Below the pieces are notes generated by a model that had not been told where the DNA came from, did no database searches, and saw only the letters and a program-made list of their open reading frames with translations. From Fomitopsis serialis (taxonomy: Eukaryota > Basidiomycota > Agaricomycetes > Polyporales > Fomitopsidaceae): 37,198 bases of DNA. The position numbers and the translations under genes were made by a program. Below, piece after piece: positions 11,210 to 20,789 of the stretch. Positions within the stretch are counted from its first letter, which is position 1; the number at the start of each line of letters is the position of its first letter. Where the stretch lies: NCBI RefSeq assembly GCF_022376445.1, contig NW_025955340.1:1-37198 (forward strand). Reading direction: 5' to 3'.

Positions 11210-12145
11210 TTAGATCTCCCTTTCACTCTTTTCGGTCAATGCTACTAGCGGCATCAAGTTATCCGCGGGACTGAGCAATGTCGCCGAGGACCCTGGGCTC
11301 AGACGCGGAGTGGAGGTCGCCTGGGGCGCCCATTCCTCCCAAGGCGTCGAGGCCCGGTCTGCATCTGCCTGCACAGGCGGTGCGATGGGCGCGCTCTCTC
11401 TGGGACCGCCAATCGACGCTGCAACCCTCTCCAGCTCGGTATCCTGAGCGGCGGCGGCGAGAGTAAGATTCGTGATCTCCCGAAGGAGTAACTCCCCATC
11501 TCCCTCCTCCTGCGCCAGCATACGTGCTGTGACAAGTTTGTCAACCACACGGAAAGCCTGCTTCCGCTGGCTGGATTGCTGTTTCCCCGGCTGAGCTGCC
11601 CCCACATCTCGTGTGGTAGCTGGCTGGTCATTTTGCAGCCCCGTCGTGTATGTAGGGTCCACATGGCTGAATGTCTGCAAAGGGGACTCAGTCACCCAGC
11701 TCGCAGCGTCTGGCGACAATCACGGAGTACGTACCGGTACATTGGGTAGGTATTGTGACACCGACATCTTCCCCGAGTGTTCGTCGGTCTGGGTCAACAT
11801 CGGAGGCCATGTCGTGTAGACTATCTCCTTTATGTGCACATCTCAGGTGAGCACAGACTACATAGCAGCTCATTGAAGTCCTCTTACCGGATGGCCTTGG
11901 TTGACCGCTCTGTATTCTGTGTTTGCAGCCCGCACGCCACTGTTGTACGCGTCCCATTCACCATCAAGGATCGCCGCGAACTTTGCCCGCTCCTCGAGTT
12001 GAGTATGGCAAGGCGTCGGCTGCGCGAAGGTAGCTGGTATGCATTTGAGATAGCGAGGCTTGGGTTTCCTCGACATTTCTCTGATTACGTCCACCATCGA
12101 CGTGCCGTTGGGATGGTCGGCCTGGAAGAGTCGCATCGAGAACAT
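11210..12145 (-). CDS. Tandem family copy 7, intact three-exon gene of unknown function
   Basis: Exons 12145-11888, 11827-11735 and 11674-11210 join in phase 0 to about 271 aa. Exon 1 (86 codons) carries MFSMRLFQADHPNG, REMSRKPKPRYLKC, AKFAAILDGEWDAY and ANTEYRAVNQGHP. Exon 2 carries KEIVYTTWPPMLTQ, whose K spans the splice context. Exon 3 carries the helix ELLLREITNLTLAAAAQD and the tail EEWAPQATSTPRLSPGSS followed by ATLLSP. Compared with copy 8, most codon differences in exon 1 fall at third positions of this frame (GAA/GAG, CCT/CCC, CGT/CGC, GCT/GCG), which points to selection on this minus-strand protein. No signal peptide or membrane segment is present. Family unknown. Confidence 0.7.
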
Positions 12146-12269
12146 CGTTGCGATCGGAGCAAGAGGTACGTGATGACTTCGATCGGATGTGCGTTGCCTC
12201 TAACGTTGTCGTATCCAGTCGGTGTCGACTGGTGATGAGTGACAAGAGTAAGTGGCAGATGGGAGAGAC

Positions 12270-12321
12270 GACGGAGAGACAAAGGCAAGAATAGGCGCCT
12301 GGTTTGTGCAGTCGGCGTCTA
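12270..12321 (-). promoter_or_regulatory. Conserved upstream block of family copy 7
   Basis: The minus strand reads TAGACGCCGACTGCACAAAC, then AGGCGCCTATTC and TTGCCTTTGTCTCTCC, about 170 bases before the copy 7 ATG. It is nearly identical to the copy 8 block. The remaining spacer to 12769 holds no supported gene. Confidence 0.45.
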
Positions 12322-12769
12322 AGTTTCAGTGGCGAAAACTGACTTTACCACACAGGTTGATATTGGCGGGCTGTCCCATTGACCGAGAATACATGATTCA
12401 ATCGGAGTCGCTCTGATAAATCACCAATCTTGAGGAAGGATATATGTGAAAGCACTTTCGGCCGCATTGACGCTGCTTGCCAGCAATAATCATGGAAAAT
12501 CAGGTACATGCGAACCGTCCAGGAGTGCACAATCCGAACACTTCTGATCTCCGTTCTCTATGTGTATAGATACAGGTTCGCCACGTATGCCAACTTCTCG
12601 CCTCTGACATCCAACACATACAGATACGCAGACCTGCCCGATGCCCCGACAAAGGAGTGTATACCACCGAGTGCACATCTGCCTCCGCGGCGTGCATGTC
12701 CACAGTCAAACTACTCAAGGGACCGTCGTCAGCACGATGTGTCTGGGGGTAGGCGGTGGATCAACGCAT

Positions 12770-13676
12770 CTATTCCACCCCATCCGTTTTCCACGGGTTG
12801 AATTGGTAGTCGGGTCGAGGCGTCGATGTCGCCAGTGGTTCCCATACCTGCACCGGACTCAGCAGCGTCGTCGAGGATGCAGGGCTCAACTGCGGGGCAG
12901 ACGACGCCTGCACCCGTCCCTCCCGCGATGGCTGGTGTCGCTCCGGTGCGACTGCCTTCGTTTGCGCAGCGGGTGCGTGCGCCTGGTATTTAGCAGTCAA
13001 CTTGTCGCGCCGTTCTTCAATAACGTCCTGCGCGGCGCTAGCGAGGGTGAGATCCGTGATCTCTCGAAGGATTAAGTCTCCTTCGCCTGCCTCTTGCGCA
13101 AGCAGTCGTCGAGTCAGAAGTCTTTCGAATCTGTGGAAGGCATGTTTCCGTTGATCATCTTGCTGCCGCGCCAGCTGAGTAGCCTCATTATTCTCCCCAA
13201 TAGCTGGTTGGGCTTTCACCGACCCTGTTGTGAACGTTGGGTCCAAACAGCCCGCAATCTGTGACCACATGCAGTTAGCAACCTTTTGGTGAAGAACATG
13301 GAGCACATACGGGTGCGTTGGCCAAGCTCTGTGACTCCGTAAACTCTCCCGAATGATTGTTAATCTGGGACGAGAGCTTAGGTGGCCAAGTGGTGTAGAC
13401 AACGTCCTTTATGGGCATGCCACAGGTGAGCACAGATCACGTAGCAGTTTATGATCGTCTTCTTACGGGATGCCCTTTGTTGACTGCTACGTTTTTTGTG
13501 TTTGCAGCGGTGGTTTCCTCGCTACACGCTGCCCATTCACCATCAAGGATCGCTGCGAACTTTGCCCGCCCCACCAGACGAGGATTGCGTGGTGTTGGCT
13601 GAGCGAACGAGGCCGGTCTGCACTCTAGATAACGAGGCTTAGGCTTCCTCGCTAATTCTCTGACCATGTCTACCAT
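12770..13676 (-). CDS. Tandem family copy 8, first exon shortened by a 14-base deletion
   Basis: From an internal ATG at 13676, exons 13676-13467, 13406-13311 and 13258-12770 join in phase 0 to about 264 aa. They carry RELARKPKPRYLECRP, AKFAAILDGEW, DVVYTTWPPKLSSQ, the helix GDLILREITDLTLASAAQD and the tail LSPASSTTLLSP, then WEPLATSTPRP. The family's normal start (ATG at 13710, MFSIRLFLG) is out of frame, because 14 bases that encode the ADHPNG region in copy 7 are missing. The gene is therefore either a 5'-damaged pseudogene or a protein re-started at the internal ATG. All splice sites and downstream frames are intact, which suggests a recent lesion. Confidence 0.55.
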
Positions 13677-13847
13677 CGATGTCCCCCAGGAAAAGTCGAA
13701 TCGAGAACATCGCTATGACTAGAGCAAGAGGTATGTGATGGTGGTAATCGGGTGTGTGTTGCCTTTGATGTGGTTCTGTGCAGTCGATGTCGACTGCTGG
13801 AGATCAGCGACGAGTGCGTGTGGCGGATGAATGGAAAGTGGACACGA

Positions 13848-13900
13848 CAGGCGAAGAACAAAGGCAATGATAAGCGTTCGTTCTGTGCAGTTGGCGTCTA
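13848..13900 (-). promoter_or_regulatory. Conserved upstream block of family copy 8
   Basis: The minus strand reads TAGACGCCAACTGCACAGAA, then ACGCTTATCATTGCCTTTGT, about 185 bases upstream of the original ATG at 13710. It shares order and spacing with the blocks of copies 2 and 7. The stretch from 13901 to 14382 shows no further gene. Confidence 0.45.
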
Positions 13901-14382
13901 AGTAACTTACCAGTGGCGAAGGCTGAATTTACCTCAGATTCCCACTTATCAGTGGCCTGTGACAACGAACGGTACAATGCAACTGGTTTCGACCGGCTTG
14001 ATGAACCACTGAGAGGTACGGAGGGTTGGCTCAACTGCATGATTGGAGGTTATGTTACTGACCGTGACTCCAGTCGCCAGCAACAAACAACTTGAAGTAT
14101 GCATGCTCTATGCAGGGTGAAGTCGGAGGTTTATCGCTCAATATTCTTGCTCTCATTTAAATGGACTCAGGTCGAGAGCGATACCGCTCGCCGGTCGGCT
14201 TTGAGCAACCCTGACAGGAGACGCCGCACTCATGTTACGACCGCATCTCCTCCCGTCAGGGCTTCTCTCAGGTTGTACATAACTCTGGTAGGTGGTTCAC
14301 CATCCAGACTTCTACCACAATGTGTCCTTCCGCGTCAAGAGGCAGAAAAAATGGTATGCCCATGATACATGTTTCATAGATT

Positions 14383-16341
14383 CTACAGTGCAGCCGATAC
14401 TTTCCTACCAAGATGACTTGCAAAGCTCTCGAACAGCCCTCTGTCACGGCCCTTCGCCCAGTGACACTGTAGTATTGCGCCGACTGTCGTGTCCTTTCCC
14501 CCATTCTCCCCGAGGCTGACTTGCGCGGGAGTGACGCCAGAGACGCGACACACGAGGGCATTACTGGGTTCATCATCCACTTGCATACTTGCCTCGCGCA
14601 TCTTGCGTCTTCTCGCCGTTCTGGACCACGTATCGCGTGCTGCCGTCACCAACATGTCCGCGCCCGGAAACGTATGTTCAGCACCGTCATCACGCGGCAG
14701 TGGCTGTACTGAGACGCCTTCGATAGAGGCTAGCGTCGACGTGACGGCGGATGAGAGGTGGTCGAGTGAGGTCGATTGTGTGTACGTTTGCTGGACGGTG
14801 TTATGTGGGGGCATGAGCGAGTGGACTGACGGGTTGGGTATGCGCGCTATCGACTGTAGGAAATGATCAATTGTCAAAGAGGAGCCGCACGCGAAGCAGG
14901 ATACATGCGCACGTCTGGGAGGTGTACATCGCTAAAGGACCACGCGATCGCCCATCGCCGGGTCTGCCCCTGTACAAACTCAGTTACGGCGTAGTTGTCA
15001 ATCTGGACGAATCATCTATGAGCTGCTCGCTTGCTAGCGCCAAATTCCGCCTACCTGGTGTTTGCGCAACAGAGTAATGACTTCTGTGAGAGAGGACAAC
15101 TTGCCCAGCATGGACGTGTACCAGCTAATCAGGGTTCAATCAATGATTGGCACGCGAGAACATATTAAGACTGGACGTACCGACATCGAGACCGAAGCTC
15201 TAGGCTTTCCGAGACCATCTTGCAGACGAATGCCCCTTCTCCACCCGGGGTAATCATCTCTACATCTGCACCGGTACAGACCTACGTTACAGGGACGCCA
15301 ATCAGGTCAAGGACTCGACCCTGAGGTCATATGGGATGCGTACCGCGTTGGGCTGGTATTCTTTGGCTTCGGCGGATCGTTGGACGTCTTCCTTGCTGCT
15401 GTAGAACGGGGGATTACACATCGTGAAGGCGGAGACTTTCCTGTAGCCATCATGAGCTACGTCGGTCGCCAGGTCTGTTTCGCGTGCACTTACTCCGATG
15501 TTGACGGGCCGGTAGCGTCAGCACCCAGGACACGTTGGAGAATGGGTCCGTTTGGATCCGATTGCACAAGGCTGATGCGATCCTGGAGGTTGTTGTTCTG
15601 TATATTGAGCCGAGCGTACTGGAGCGACTTTTCATCGACGTCTGCAGAACTGTCAGCAGCAAGAATCCTCTCTACCAACTGCGCGACAAACCTGTAGCAA
15701 CAAACCTCCACTGAGCGTCCACACGACATCCCAGGAGAGGGTAGATTACCGACGCCCCTGTTCCGCTGGTCACACGAGTCAAACGAGACCACTAAGAGAG
15801 GTGAGGACCACGCACATGTCGACTCCTATGATTTTTCTGTGACGACTTGGGGGTTCGGTGAGATACGTCGCGTTGACTACGTCCTGAAGCCACAAGATAT
15901 AATTCAACCTATACTGTAATCTTGAGCTGGTGCACGAGTCACACGTGTTGGTTACAAACCTGTTTGGGACCTATCTTAGACAGTCATTTGGGGAGTACCT
16001 CGTTAGACATATCGAAATGACGCACAGGGGGGCATAGTCGATCTTCCGGAACGTCGATCATCAGGCTGAAGTCTCGTTGAAGTAAGGCTTCTGTGAGTCG
16101 TCTGTCCTGTGCAAACACGTCAGCAAAGAATCAGACCGAGATTCAGGCAGACCTTTGTGAAGTCTCGTCCCGAAAGTCGATTGACACCCCACTGGCCGTG
16201 GCGATTAGACTGGGAGCACATGTAGCCTCAGTTCTCTTCAAAAGTAAGACAACAAAGTACCCACTGCGGTTTCAACGTAGGATACGCATCTGCGAGAGAC
16301 ACGAAGTCGGGCGCCGTTCCATACGGATTTCGAGGATGCAT
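14383..16341 (-). CDS. METTL16-type RNA N6-adenosine methyltransferase (11 exons)
   Basis: Eleven exons with consistent phases join to 452 aa: 16341-16265, 16209-16153, 16101-16026, 15913-15816, 15765-15692, 15641-15494, 15440-15344, 15281-15181, 15124-15055, 15002-14913, 14853-14383. The protein opens MHPRNPYGTAPDF, like animal METTL16 (MHARNRY..PPDF). It then has RLNYILWLQDVV, the SAM-binding GVDIGTGASVIYPLLG, the catalytic MCNPPF, CRWYTSMLGKLSSL and a VTEFVQGQTRRWAIAWSF segment. All these match the METTL16 methyltransferase fold in order. The C-terminal LQCHWAKGRDRGLFESF region follows. METTL16 enzymes methylate U6 snRNA and structured mRNAs, which is known for the family. The gene is divergent from GluRS. 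The 3' end (HLGRKVSAAL, stop) is the least certain part. Confidence 0.88.
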
Positions 16342-16743
16342 CTTAGTCCACGTTCCTTCTCTCTCCTGTAGGCAGATCCTAAAGAAGACCTCTTTAACGG
16401 AGGTCTTCTATGGTCAAGTTCAACCCGGGCGCCGCAAGACGCAAGTTGTATTGTACGATCTCTGAAAGTACAGTTGAATATTTAGAAAATGTCCTAGAGA
16501 ATCCCATCAACGATGAAAGCTATGTGCGCAGCCTGATTATTCTTGCACCCACCAAGTCGACTGGTGAGAGCTGAGCGCCAGCAGGCCCGTCAAACTAAAC
16601 GTCGGAGCGCCACAGTTTGCCCGGACCGTCTCGATCAGATCTTGAGTCGATCGAGGCGCGTTTGTGGCGAGTCACTCTGCCGCGGGCACGGTTTCTCCTG
16701 CATCCTCTCATCCCACTCATCTACCACATACATCCTTGCCGCG
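16342..16743. promoter_or_regulatory. Shared divergent promoter region, METTL16 / GluRS
   Basis: About 400 bases separate the two start codons. The half next to GluRS is pyrimidine-rich before ATG 16744. The half next to METTL16 carries a perfect hairpin (16383-16409) and a purine tract. No TATA box is obvious. Confidence 0.5.
16383..16409 (-). promoter_or_regulatory. Perfect 10-bp hairpin in METTL16 5' leader
   Basis: AGAAGACCTC (16383-16392) and GAGGTCTTCT (16400-16409) are exact reverse complements around a 7-base loop. The hairpin ends about 41 bases upstream of the METTL16 ATG and is probably transcribed in its 5' UTR. Downstream on the same strand follows TACAGGAGAGAGAA, loosely like the UACAGAGAA site that METTL16 enzymes methylate. 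A regulatory role is speculation. Confidence 0.4.
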
Positions 16744-19501
16744 ATGGTTGGTGTACTCAAGTTTTCGGCGACTCTGTCTCCTTTTCCTTACGCAGCGGCA
16801 GCGATTGCGACCTACACCGGCAAGGCCGAACTAACTTTCGAGGAAGGTGCAAGTCTTTCGCTCGACCTCAACGGGTCTACGATCTCTGCAGAGGACGAGA
16901 TCGTGCAGGCCTTGGCCAAGGAGGGAGGGTTGTCTGATGACAGTGCAAAGGTATGATCCTCGAGATCCTTCGCTCTCCTGCACACCTACCGTTGAAACCT
17001 GAGTAGACGCAAGCATACTTCGCTCTGGCGAAGTCCTTGCCCACCGTGACTGCATTCCCCGCAATCGTCGCGGCACTCGACTCTCTTGACGATCACCTTG
17101 CTTTCCGTACCTTCTTGGTCGGACATGATGTCTCCGCGGCAGACTGGATCGTATGGGGTGCCTTGAAAGGTAAGTTCTGGCCCTGCTCTATACACCACGT
17201 ATACTCATCAGACACCGCTAGGAAGTGTGAAGATCGTTGGTCTCCTCAAGAACAATAAGCATGTTCACCTCCTCCGATGGTACACTCAACTCGAGTCCCT
17301 CGAGTCCACTCAGCTCGTCATCGCCAGCCTCGCCGAAGCGAAGTCGAGCAAGGCGCGCTCCAACAAGACCGCTGCTTCCTTCGCGCTCGGGCTCGAGGGC
17401 GCGGAGATGGGCCAGGTCGTCACACGTTTCCCGCCCGAGCCGAGTGGCTACCTACACATCGGGCACGCGAAGGCGGCGATGCTCAACCAGTACTTCGCAC
17501 AGATGTACAAAGGGAAGCTGCTCATCCGGTTTGATGACACGAACCCGACCAAAGAACGCACGGAATTTGAGGAGACTATCCTGGAGGATCTTGCGCTGTT
17601 GGATGTCAAGGCAGATGCGGTCTCGCACACGTCTGACTACTTCGACCAGCTGTATGAGCTTGCGATCAAAATCATCAAGGAGGGCAAGGCATATGCAGAC
17701 GACACCGAGCAAGCGGAGGTAGGGTTCTCTTGTACCTTCCCCGATATGCGGCGCTCACCGTAATGAAAAACAGATGCGCCAGCAGCGCTTCGACGGCATT
17801 GCGTCTAGGCATCGCGACGACAGTGTTGAGGACAACCTTGCACATTTTGCCGAGATGAAGACAGGCTCTGCGGAGGGCGTACGGTGGTGTATCCGCGCGA
17901 AGATGAGCGTCGACAACCCAAATAAAGCGCTCCGCGACCCTGTCATCTACCGGTGCAATATCCTTCCTCACCACCGCACAGGGTACGCTGATAGCATGCG
18001 ACTTGGGACGTTTCGCTTACCATGAGTGCGCCTTTGCAGCGATAAGTGGAAGATCTACCCGACATACGATTTCGCATGCCCGATCGTGGACTCGCTCGAG
18101 GGCGTCACGCACGCGCTCCGTACGAACGAGTACCGCGACCGGAATCCCCAGTACTTTTGGATGATTGAGGCACTCGGCTTGCGTTCGGTGCACATCTGGG
18201 ACTTCAGGTGAACAAGCCTTGTTTGCAGCGATGCCATGAACAACTGACTCATTTCCCCACCTCCGTAGTCGTCTCAACTTCATTTACACCCTCCTCTCCA
18301 AGCGCAAGCTCCATTGGTTCGTCGACCAGGGCATCGTTCACGGGTGGGACGACCCGCGGTTCCCGACCGTCCGGGGTGCGTCTACCGGATGATCCTCTAC
18401 CACGCATCTGCTCACTTCCATTCTGTAGGTATCCGCCGACGCGGCATGACCGTGGACGCTCTCCGGCAGTTCATGCTTGCCCAGGGTCCCTCACAAGCGA
18501 TCGTCTCGCTCGAGTGGGACTCGCTCTGGACGCTGAACAAAAAGGTGATTGACCCCATTGCACCGCGCTTCTGGGCGATCGGCAAAAACGGCACGTACGT
18601 GTGTGCCATCCTTGTGCAGGGAGAAAAGGCTGAGTTAGGTATATTGGTACAGGGTGAAGGTCACGATCAACGGCGGGCCGTCCGAGCCTGAGGTGAAGAC
18701 GCTGCCCAAGCACAAGAAGAACCCGGAGGTAGGCGAGAAGAAGACAGTGTTCTCGAGCAATATCCTCGTTGAGCAGGAGGATGCGGTGTCGTTCGATGAC
18801 AATGAGGAGGTCCGTTCCTGCTTTTCTGTCTCGTTGTGCATAGGCTCAAAGGGTCATAGATCACTCTCATGGACTGGGGCAACGCCGTCGTCCGCTCCAA
18901 AACAACCGACGCCAACGGGGTAATCACCGCGCTGACCATGGACCTCCACCTCTCCGGCGACTTCCGCAAGACCAAAAAGAAAATCACCTGGCTCCCGGAC
19001 CCTTCAGCGCACCCCGCGCACCCGCTCGTCGGCGCGACGCTGCTCGACTACGACTACCTGATCACGAAGAAGAAGCTCGAGGACGAGGACGACGTCAAGG
19101 ACTTCGTCACGCCGCAGAGCGAGTTCCGCGAGGACGCGTGGGCGGACGCGAACGTCACTGACCTGCAGAAGGGGGATATCATCCAGTTCGAGCGGAAGGG
19201 GTACTATATTTACGACGGTGTGTCGGGGGAGACAGGTCGGAGAGAGTTCATATGTATCCCGGATGGACGGGCGGCGAGTATTGCGAGCAAGGCGGCACCG
19301 GTTGCGAATGCTCCCGGGAAGGCGGCGAAGGAGGAGAAGGAGATTGCTGAGAAGGGCGGCCGGGGAGCGGGTTCTGAGCAGGCGTTCGACATCCCGGTGG
19401 ACACGAAGATGTACAAAGTCGATCCCATCTATGGGAAGGGCGACCTAGCGACGCCGGCGGATACGAAGATGTACAAGGTGAAGAACGTGTACGAGTCGTA
19501 G
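16744..19501 (+). CDS. GUS1: Cytosolic glutamyl-tRNA synthetase
   Basis: Nine exons (16744-16950, 17007-17169, 17222-17718, 17774-17982, 18040-18207, 18269-18375, 18429-18594, 18653-18809, 18860-19501) give 771 aa with all phases consistent. The first ~180 residues form the GST-like N-terminal domain of eukaryotic GluRS ([12 protein letters not shown]). The class I catalytic core follows with [18 protein letters not shown] (HIGH motif), DDTNPTKE and [11 protein letters not shown] (the KMSKS equivalent). The anticodon-binding beta barrels come next ([11 protein letters not shown]). The enzyme charges tRNA-Glu in the cytosol. The C terminus adds an Ala/Lys linker and two copies of an [12 protein letters not shown] unit ([12 protein letters not shown] and [13 protein letters not shown]). 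Start chosen as the first ATG of the GST-like domain. Length is normal for fungal GluRS. Confidence 0.95.
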
Positions 19502-19639
19502 ACGGGATGGCAGAGAGATAGAAGTGTCACAAGTAATGTACATTCACCACGCTTGCATGTCAATCGTACGAAGCATCCAACGACGAGCGAGCGTAAGTCC
19601 AATAAATCAGCCAGAACGGACCCTATCGCGGAATATGGT

Positions 19640-20635
19640 TTAGAAATTGAGCGATACATATCCCTTGGAGTTCTCCACTTCCACTCGATCTGTGCCCTCC
19701 TTGTCGCCTACCCACAACGTCTTGTGACTCGCTCTTTCACCGCCTTTGACGGTTCCAGACAGCTTCCCGTTTGCGCGAAGTGACTGTGCAGTGACCGTCA
19801 CCGACCCGTCGAACGCCGTGCCCTTGTAGTCAATCTCCAGCTGTCCGCCGTGCTGCGCCCTATGTACGCTATCGATAGGCCTGTGTGCTGCCCGTGAGAT
19901 GGACCGGTGGGTGATGTGCGAGCGGCCCGGCCCGCATTCCGTGCGGAGGACTGCGGGGACCGACGCGAGATCCGGCGAGTTGGAGGGCACGACGTCGACG
20001 AGCATCGCAGAGCGTCCGGACTGGAGGAGAGACATGTTCTGGGTGAGGAGGAGATTGCCCATGAGCCACCCGCCGCCCATGGCGAAGGTCATCGTATCAG
20101 CCTGGACGCCCATGTGGGAGAGGAGCATGTTGTCTGTGGCCGTGCTCTGTAGGTCCAAGTCGAGGGAGGAGAGGGACAGGCTGCTCTGGCGGCCAAACAG
20201 GACGTGGGTCGTCCCCTCGGTCTTCACGGTGAGATGACGCACAGTGGGTGGGACACGGACGGTGATGTCAAAGCGCTGGCACGGATGGGATTCAGGAGCG
20301 GAAAGCCCGATCGTATGGAGGCTCATTGCATTGGGGCGCTCCTCGCGCTTGATGACATTGAAGGTACGCTCCTCATCGGCCATCACCTTCATCTCGTACT
20401 GGACCTGCGTAGCACTCTCGTCTGCTTGTGCGATGACGAGGGTCCCCACTATGGACCCAGTGACCTCGATGAGGTGAGTCCCCTCCGAGGAAACGGGGAT
20501 CTCGAAGGTCGACTCGGAAGCATAAGAGGCGTTCAGACAGCCGAGAGATGTATTGTACTCAGGGATGGCCGTGGGACCATCCCATACAGGCTGGAGTGGA
20601 GCGAACGTGCATGTCAACGATACGTCCCGGTGCAT
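19640..20635 (-). CDS. Uncharacterised beta-rich (adhesin-like) protein
   Basis: A single open frame of 331 aa runs from an ATG at 20635, convergent with GluRS. It is rich in alternating hydrophobic and polar residues typical of stacked beta strands (SLSLSSLDLDLQSTATDN, THLIEVTGSIVGTLVI, FDGSVTVTAQSLRANGKLSG). It ends with KTLWVGDKEGTDRVEVEN. This resembles the beta-helical repeat (DUF4097-like) domains found in basidiomycete cell-surface proteins, but I cannot assign it to a named family. Such proteins often have an upstream membrane segment. I did not find a convincing one between 20640 and 21000, so a missing 5' exon is possible. Two Cys near the N terminus could be extracellular. Function unknown. 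Confidence 0.5.
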   Translation of the reverse strand: MHRDVSLTCTFAPLQPVWDGPTAIPEYNTSLGCLNASYASESTFEIPVSSEGTHLIEVTGSIVGTLVIAQADESATQVQYEMKVMADEERTFNVIKREERPNAMSLHTIGLSAPESHPCQRFDITVRVPPTVRHLTVKTEGTTHVLFGRQSSLSLSSLDLDLQSTATDNMLLSHMGVQADTMTFAMGGGWLMGNLLLTQNMSLLQSGRSAMLVDVVPSNSPDLASVPAVLRTECGPGRSHITHRSISRAAHRPIDSVHRAQHGGQLEIDYKGTAFDGSVTVTAQSLRANGKLSGTVKGGERASHKTLWVGDKEGTDRVEVENSKGYVSLNF

Positions 20636-20789
20636 TGAAAACTGTGCTGACCGATTTATCTCCCTTCAGGAGGAAGACACTGGCGGATACTACACCTCGA
20701 GTTGGCTGGCACATGGAGTCCACGTGAGTGCGGCCCGCGAAATACATGGACCTGCCACCTGAGACGCGCTGACGACACATGGTGGCCAC

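Noticed and set aside
11777..12235. Plus-strand open frames with donor- and acceptor-like sites across the array copies
   Set aside because: They are antisense to the family exons. Codon differences between copies are synonymous on the minus strand, and the donor-like motif is the reverse complement of the intron branch-point element.
1..13900. Transposon or retroelement origin of the repeats
   Set aside because: No reverse transcriptase, integrase or transposase motifs, and no terminal repeats or target duplications were seen. The units are complete intron-containing genes with promoters.
1..13900. Homeodomain (mating-type) genes as identity of the family
   Set aside because: No WF.N.R homeodomain helix is present in any copy, and the usual flanking gene for that locus (the mitochondrial peptidase MIP) is absent.
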